Shown: in pieces, positions 7,387 through 8,509 of the stretch
Layout: every line of letters starts with the position of its first letter
Position numbering within the stretch: the stretch's first letter is position 1
From: Candidatus Anderseniibacteriota bacterium
Lineage (GTDB): Bacteria; Patescibacteriota; Andersenbacteria; UBA10190
Direction of reading: 5' to 3'
DNA: 8,509 nucleotides
Assembly (NCBI GenBank): GCA_003229735.1
Contig: QIFI01000044.1
Coordinates: 1-8,509 of the forward strand
Translations under genes and position numbers: made by a program
Notes under the pieces: generated by a model
The model's input: the letters and a program-made list of their open reading frames with translations, nothing else
What the model was told of the DNA's origin: nothing
Database searches by the model: none

Positions 7387-8324
7387 TATTCAAACCCATC
7401 CACACGCTTAATCGAATAGGCTTTCTTCTCCGCGTAATACGTATGCGCCACCACGTCAGCTATCACTCCCGACAATAAAAATTGAAAGCCCAGCAGTACC
7501 AATAGCACCGCCAATAGCGGCGTCGATCTATTAGCCAAAGAAATAATCCTGAATAGCCACAACCCACCCAGAGTTCCCCCCAATATAAAACCAGCCAATA
7601 TAATCACTCCGCCAATCGTTCCAAAAAAGTGCATTGGCCGAGCCGAATATTGAATCCAGAATTTAACCACGATTAAATCCAGAAAACCCTTTAGCTTTTT
7701 CTTAACTGAATAATTTGTCCGGCCATGTTTCCGCGGATGATGCCTCACCACCATCTCCCCCACCTTAAAACCCTTCCATGACAACAGCGCCGTGATGTAT
7801 CGATGCATCTCCCCGTACAGCTCCAGATCTTCCAAGGCTTCCTTCTTATAAATCTTTAAACTGCATCCATGGTCATGAATCTTCTCGCCGGTCACCCATC
7901 GATGCACCGCGTTTCCCAGCTTGCTTAATAACACCATGCCCGCGCTATCCCGTCGATTTTTTCTCCAGCCCGATATCACATCCAAATTTTCTTCCCTCAT
8001 CTTCTTGAGCATGGCCGGAATATCCGCCGGGTCATTCTGCAAATCAGCATCCAGCACCATCACCAGATCCCCCCTGGCGTAATCAAAACCCGCCGACCAG
8101 CCCGCCGTCTGCCCGAACTGTTTCCGAAAAGTAATAACTTTTACCCGATTATCCCGCTTTCTCAACTCCTTAAGCTTCTCCCCCGTACCGTCCCGACTGC
8201 CGTCATTAACCGCGATTAACTCCCACTCCTCACGCAAACCCTCCATCACTGGCACAATAGCCTCATATAAAGGCTCGATAGAACTCTCCTCATTATGTGC
8301 CGGCACCACCACTGAATACTTCAT
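7386..8324 (-). CDS. GT2 polyprenyl-phosphate sugar synthase (DPM1/GtrB/ArnC-like)
   Basis: This 312-residue enzyme probably transfers a sugar from a nucleotide donor to undecaprenyl or a similar phosphate, producing the lipid-linked donor that GT-C enzymes use. The GT-A domain opens with VVVPAHNEES (5-14) and continues with NDGSRDGT (40-47), the metal-binding DADLQ (92-96), GWRKNRRDS (119-127), DHGCSLKIYKKEAL (151-164) and HHPRKHGRTNYS (195-206), all in the order of the dolichyl-phosphate mannose synthase group. Two C-terminal membrane helices lie at about 233-258 and 266-294, as in GtrB/ArnC-type proteins. I chose the ATG at 8324 because it puts strand 1 at once after the start; a GTG at 8351 would add nine residues without family support. 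AAGG lies about 12 bases before the ATG, a weak ribosome site. It is the first gene of the operon, and its stop touches the inverted repeat of the GIY-YIG unit. Sugar specificity cannot be read here. Confidence 0.92.
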   Translation of the reverse strand: MKYSVVVPAHNEESSIEPLYEAIVPVMEGLREEWELIAVNDGSRDGTGEKLKELRKRDNRVKVITFRKQFGQTAGWSAGFDYARGDLVMVLDADLQNDPADIPAMLKKMREENLDVISGWRKNRRDSAGMVLLSKLGNAVHRWVTGEKIHDHGCSLKIYKKEALEDLELYGEMHRYITALLSWKGFKVGEMVVRHHPRKHGRTNYSVKKKLKGFLDLIVVKFWIQYSARPMHFFGTIGGVIILAGFILGGTLGGLWLFRIISLANRSTPLLAVLLVLLGFQFLLSGVIADVVAHTYYAEKKAYSIKRVDGFE

Positions 8325-8375
8325 AAAATAAATATACCTTATATTCCCCACTAATTACTCGATTATCAAGTCGTC

Positions 8376-8404
8376 ACTATACAATGTCTAACTCCATAAG
8401 TAAA
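8376..8404 (-). promoter_or_regulatory. candidate operon promoter
   Basis: On the minus strand TTTACT (8399-8404) and TATAGT (8376-8381) are separated by exactly 17 bases, a fair match to a housekeeping sigma-factor promoter. Transcription would start near 8368-8370, about 45 bases before the GT2 ATG. A competing -10, GATAAT (8362-8367), lies closer to the gene, with TTAGAC 18 bases upstream. The interval 8325-8432 shows no other gene, and it is where the operon promoter is expected. Confidence 0.4.
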
Positions 8405-8409
8405 CCTCC
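8377..8409 (-). other. strong Shine-Dalgarno and six-codon mini-ORF in the leader
   Basis: GGAGG (8405-8409, minus strand) sits seven bases before an ATG at 8397, opening a six-codon frame, MELDIV, closed by TAG at 8377-8379. This is the best-looking ribosome site in the window, yet the frame is tiny. It overlaps the candidate promoter, so both cannot serve the same transcript. It could be a leader peptide on a longer transcript, a remnant of a lost gene, or chance. Confidence 0.2.
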
Positions 8410-8432
8410 AGTCTTGTAACCGCTCACAGGTC

Positions 8433-8496
8433 GAGGGGATCCCCTCTCCCTGCCCGCTTTAGCGGGCATATGATAGGGAGAGGGTTAGGGAGAGGG
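8433..8496. repeat. compound palindromic repeat, right copy
   Basis: A perfect 14-base palindrome, GAGGGGATCCCCTC (8433-8446), overlaps an outer stem of CCCTCTCCCT (8442-8451) with AGGGAGAGGG (8475-8484). Nested inside is a 7-base stem GCCCGCT/AGCGGGC (8452-8458 with 8461-8467). AGGGAGAGGG is then repeated at 8487-8496 after TT. The order and orientation match the left-flank repeat. No T-run follows on either strand, so it is not an ordinary terminator. Confidence 0.75.
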
Positions 8497-8509
8497 TAAA
8501 AATAATATG

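Noticed and set aside
127..8324. Alternative genetic code with TGA read as glycine (code 25), seen in some CPR lineages
   Set aside because: TGA serves as the stop at 2169-2171 and 7092-7094, and both proteins end at sensible family lengths.
7387..8351. GTG start at 8351 for the GT2 enzyme
   Set aside because: The added nine residues precede a canonical MKYSVVVPAHNEE start and match no family feature.
33..8390. Octamer AATGTCTA shared near the left repeat and the right leader
   Set aside because: Eight bases once on each side, not in register with the palindromic repeats; chance is a sufficient explanation.
8433..8496. CRISPR array or attachment site
   Set aside because: The repeated units are only 10 bases with 2-base spacing, and no integrase or cas gene is present.

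Overview
The window looks like a piece of a bacterial accessory locus for cell-surface glycosylation. It most resembles Candidate Phyla Radiation (Patescibacteria) genomes: short, tightly packed reading frames, few recognisable Shine-Dalgarno sites, a very small stand-alone GIY-YIG nuclease gene inside a glycosyltransferase operon, and polytopic GT-C enzymes carrying extra soluble modules. The standard code is used, because TGA ends two of the genes and no in-frame TGA interrupts them; this argues against the code-25 lineages (Gracilibacteria, Absconditabacteria). The phylum assignment is inference from style, not from a marker gene.

All six convincing genes lie on the minus strand, so the transcript runs from the right end to the left. 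In transcription order they are: a family 2 glycosyltransferase of the dolichyl/undecaprenyl-phosphate sugar synthase type (7386-8324); a GIY-YIG nuclease (7092-7352); a family 4 glycosyltransferase (5950-7095); an NAD-dependent sugar epimerase/dehydratase (4937-5950); and two large membrane glycosyltransferases of the PMT/ArnT (GT-C) type (2169-4877 and 127-2172). Two junctions are ATGA overlaps and one is TAATG, so most of the set is probably translationally coupled. The largest internal gap is 56-59 bases, before the 902-residue gene, and may hold a secondary promoter.

The genes make sense as a pathway. The epimerase would supply or modify a nucleotide sugar. The GT2 enzyme would load a sugar onto a polyprenyl phosphate on the inner face of the membrane. 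After flipping, the two GT-C enzymes would use that lipid-linked sugar to decorate proteins or glycolipids outside the cell. The GT4 enzyme would extend a glycan in the cytoplasm. No flippase gene is visible here.

The flanks (1-126 and 8325-8509) hold no gene. Each contains a C-rich/G-rich palindromic repeat of the same family, in the same orientation, and each repeat also fits the four-G-tract quadruplex pattern.

The three most notable observations are as follows. (1) A soluble module of about 140 residues occurs at the N-terminal side of one GT-C enzyme and at the extreme C-terminus of the other. (2) The GIY-YIG gene is bounded by 14-base inverted repeats that fall exactly on the stop codon of the upstream gene and the start codon of the downstream gene. 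(3) A degenerate 7-base repeat sits across the GT4/epimerase junction and produces several alternative start codons.
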